From SB11 sp964584305 (GTDB lineage Bacteria > Bacteroidota > Bacteroidia > UBA8524): 64,000 nucleotides of DNA. Each line of letters begins with the position of its first letter. Position 1 is the first letter of the stretch. The notes below the pieces were generated by a model that was not told where the DNA came from, made no database searches, and worked only from the letters and a program-made list of their open reading frames with translations. Below, piece by piece: positions 62,563-64,000 of the stretch. The stretch lies in contig CAZOZL010000003.1 of assembly GCA_964584305.1 (NCBI GenBank), forward strand, positions 62,001 to 126,000, read 5' to 3'. The translations under genes were made by a program, and so were the position numbers.

Positions 62563-63144
62563 TTATTTTGGTAGTAAACGGGCAACATACTTGCCTATTA
62601 TATCAAACTCAAGATTAACTGTACAACCTACTTTAAACGTATTAAAATTAGTATGCTGGTAGGTATAGGGTATTATAGCTACCGAAAAACTATTGTTTTT
62701 AGAGTTTACCACCGTTAGGCTTACTCCGTTTATAGTTATCGAGCCTTTTTCAACGGTTATATTTCCTTTAGGCTTGTATTTGAAAGTGAAAAACCAACTC
62801 CCAGCTACTTCTTTTATTTCTGTACAAATTGCGGTTTGGTCTATATGCCCTTGCACTATATGCCCATCAAACCTTCCATTGGCAGGCATACAACGTTCCA
62901 AGTTAAGTGTATCACCAAGTTGTAACTGGCTTAAATTACTTTTTTGTAATGTTTCATCAATAGCAGTAACGGTGTGGGTGTTTTCTTTTACCGCAATCAC
63001 CGTTAGGCATACTCCATTGTGTGCTATGCTTTGGTCTATTTTTAACGCATTAGAAATGGACGAACTGATGGTGAAATGTATATTTTTTTCATTCCGTTCA
63101 ATTTTCTCTACCACTCCAATAGTTTCTATAATACCTGTAAACAT
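62563..63144 (-). CDS. ribE: Riboflavin synthase alpha chain
   Basis: Dismutates two molecules of 6,7-dimethyl-8-ribityllumazine to riboflavin. The 193-residue product has the two tandem lumazine-binding barrels: MFTGIIETIGVVEKIE, SIAHNGVCLTVI and AIDETLQKSNLSQLQLGDTL in the first, and GHIVQGHIDQTA, GSITINGVSLTV and IIPYTYQHTNFNTFKVG in the second. Its first base overlaps the last base of the upstream gene's stop (TAATG). Confidence 0.95.
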   Translation of the reverse strand: MFTGIIETIGVVEKIERNEKNIHFTISSSISNALKIDQSIAHNGVCLTVIAVKENTHTVTAIDETLQKSNLSQLQLGDTLNLERCMPANGRFDGHIVQGHIDQTAICTEIKEVAGSWFFTFKYKPKGNITVEKGSITINGVSLTVVNSKNNSFSVAIIPYTYQHTNFNTFKVGCTVNLEFDIIGKYVARLLPK

Positions 63145-63866
63145 TATTTTATCCTATTCTTAAGTTCTACCATGCCCGATAATGATTTTTTACTGCTATT
63201 CTGCGCCATATCAATATACTTGCAGTGGTAGTAGTAAATACCATTTGGGCATTGTTGCTCATTGGGGTATGTGCCATTCCACAATACTGTGTTATTATTA
63301 TGAGTATAAACTGTTTCGCCTGTTCTATCAAAAATAATAAACTCGGTAATCTGAATATTAACCAGCTTTTGCGGCGTATAGTTTGCTGTTTTTTCCTTGT
63401 CAAAAAAATCATTAAACACAATACTGCTACAATGCAGTAAAGTAACAAATTGCGAAAGCGGGCTACGCCTAATAATTTCTTTAGCTTCAACCAAAAAGCG
63501 CACTGCATACTCACCCTGCTGTTTTGGAATTATAATATAGTTTTGCTTTTCAAGTTCTTTTAAAGAAAAAACGTTTACTATAATTAGAGTATCAGCGGCT
63601 GTATCAGTAGGGTTTATATTTTCTCTTTTTTTATAAAGATTAATTTTTTGAATTGATTGAGATGAGTCTTTTTTATTGATATTAACAGCTATTGTAGCAA
63701 TACCGTATGTGCAGGTATTGTTTACCGAAATAGTGGGAATAGGTATAATTAGGCTATCCGTATGGATAGCAGTGTGTTCTTTACCTTTTTGTGCTTTGCA
63801 AAACGGGGCTGAAAGCAGTAATAAGATTAAACAAAATAACGATGTTCCTCTTGTTTCACCAGTCAT
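63144..63866 (-). CDS. Short secreted protein with a T9SS type B (gliding-type) C-terminal domain
   Basis: A 240-residue protein with a signal peptide (about 8-25, LFCLILLLLSAPFCKAQ), an unrecognised beta-rich middle, and a C-terminal part of about 85 residues: FNDFFDKEKTANYTPQKLVN, ITEFIIFDRTGETVYTHNN, then LWNGTYPN, NGIYYYHCKYID and a final Gly-Met-Val-Glu-Leu strand. This is the pattern of gliding motility-associated / type B T9SS sorting domains. Cargo proteins of this type are usually much larger. It overlaps ribE by one base, an odd operon partner. Confidence 0.75.
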   Translation of the reverse strand: MTGETRGTSLFCLILLLLSAPFCKAQKGKEHTAIHTDSLIIPIPTISVNNTCTYGIATIAVNINKKDSSQSIQKINLYKKRENINPTDTAADTLIIVNVFSLKELEKQNYIIIPKQQGEYAVRFLVEAKEIIRRSPLSQFVTLLHCSSIVFNDFFDKEKTANYTPQKLVNIQITEFIIFDRTGETVYTHNNNTVLWNGTYPNEQQCPNGIYYYHCKYIDMAQNSSKKSLSGMVELKNRIK

Positions 63867-63879
63867 AATTTTAGGTGTG

Positions 63880-63887
63880 CAAAGGTA
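63880..63887 (-). promoter_or_regulatory. -7 promoter box of the type B CTD protein gene
   Basis: On the minus strand TACCTTTG matches TAnnTTTG, 13 nt before the ATG at 63866. It would drive both this gene and ribE. Confidence 0.5.
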
Positions 63888-64000
63888 TCGAAATTAGTTA
63901 AATGATGGGGCGATAAAATCGCTAAGTATACCTTTATCTAAGTAAATGGAAACTGCCTTTAATTTGTTTTAAAACTCTAGTGTCTTCTCTAATCAAAGTA

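Noticed and set aside
1..64000. tRNA, rRNA, riboswitches, phage or conjugative genes
   Set aside because: Reading both strands I found no convincing cloverleaf, rRNA stretch, known riboswitch core, integrase or transposase.

Overview
The window is a stretch of AT-rich chromosome from a member of the Bacteroidota, probably a Chitinophagales- or Sphingobacteriales-like lineage; I cannot name a genus. The evidence is Bacteroidota-type -7 promoter boxes (TAnnTTTG, some with TTTG about 18-20 bp upstream), a MraY with the large extracytoplasmic insert, an FtsZ tail ending in NNSYLHDNVD, glutamine synthetase III, a fused E1 alpha/beta dehydrogenase, many Bacteroidota DUF families (DUF4340, DUF4783, DUF4831-like, DUF2795), and type IX secretion (T9SS) signatures: a PorE-like OmpA lipoprotein and two proteins with T9SS-type C-terminal domains.

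Layout. 1-12132 is the distal part of the dcw (division and cell wall) cluster on the plus strand: ftsI (3' end only), murE, mraY, murD, ftsW, murG, murC, ftsQ, ftsA, ftsZ, closed by a strong terminator. Three of these genes start with TTG. 12206-21902 holds an inositol-phosphatase-family gene, an M16 protease, a methyltransferase/M23 pair, a CLC transporter, PPK2 and a DUF4340 protein. 22203-28620 is a surface-glycan block: glf, a GT2 transferase, a pseudo-GT2/GT39/TPR fusion, then a MuiA-like protein. 28799-38585 is metabolic and envelope housekeeping: E1 dehydrogenase, a Fic-like wHTH protein, purKE, gcvH-vanZ, tonB, fabG and a Cys/Met-metabolism PLP enzyme. 41954-63866 continues with yjjG-upp, the PorE-like protein, GSIII, lipoproteins, a Cys/His/Lys-rich secreted protein, psd, gdh, a short carB, a large Kelch/Ig T9SS cargo, an M20 dipeptidase and ribE.

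The most unusual region is 38757-41945. A LruC-domain lipoprotein gene is flanked by two nearly identical direct repeats of about 418 bp. Each repeat carries two tandem modules consisting of an upstream box, a -7 promoter, a short non-coding stretch, and an identical GNRA-loop terminator hairpin. This looks like an undescribed family of small RNAs (four copies here), duplicated around a surface-protein gene.

Other structure not explained by genes: a family of REP-like interspersed repeats; a perfect 44-bp palindrome after the dipeptidase gene; two hairpins in the ftsA-ftsZ gap; a frameshifted outer-membrane beta-barrel remnant; and a set of at least six genes whose -7 box lies only 4-7 nt from the start codon, implying leaderless transcripts. 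I saw no tRNA, rRNA, CRISPR array, intact insertion sequence or phage.
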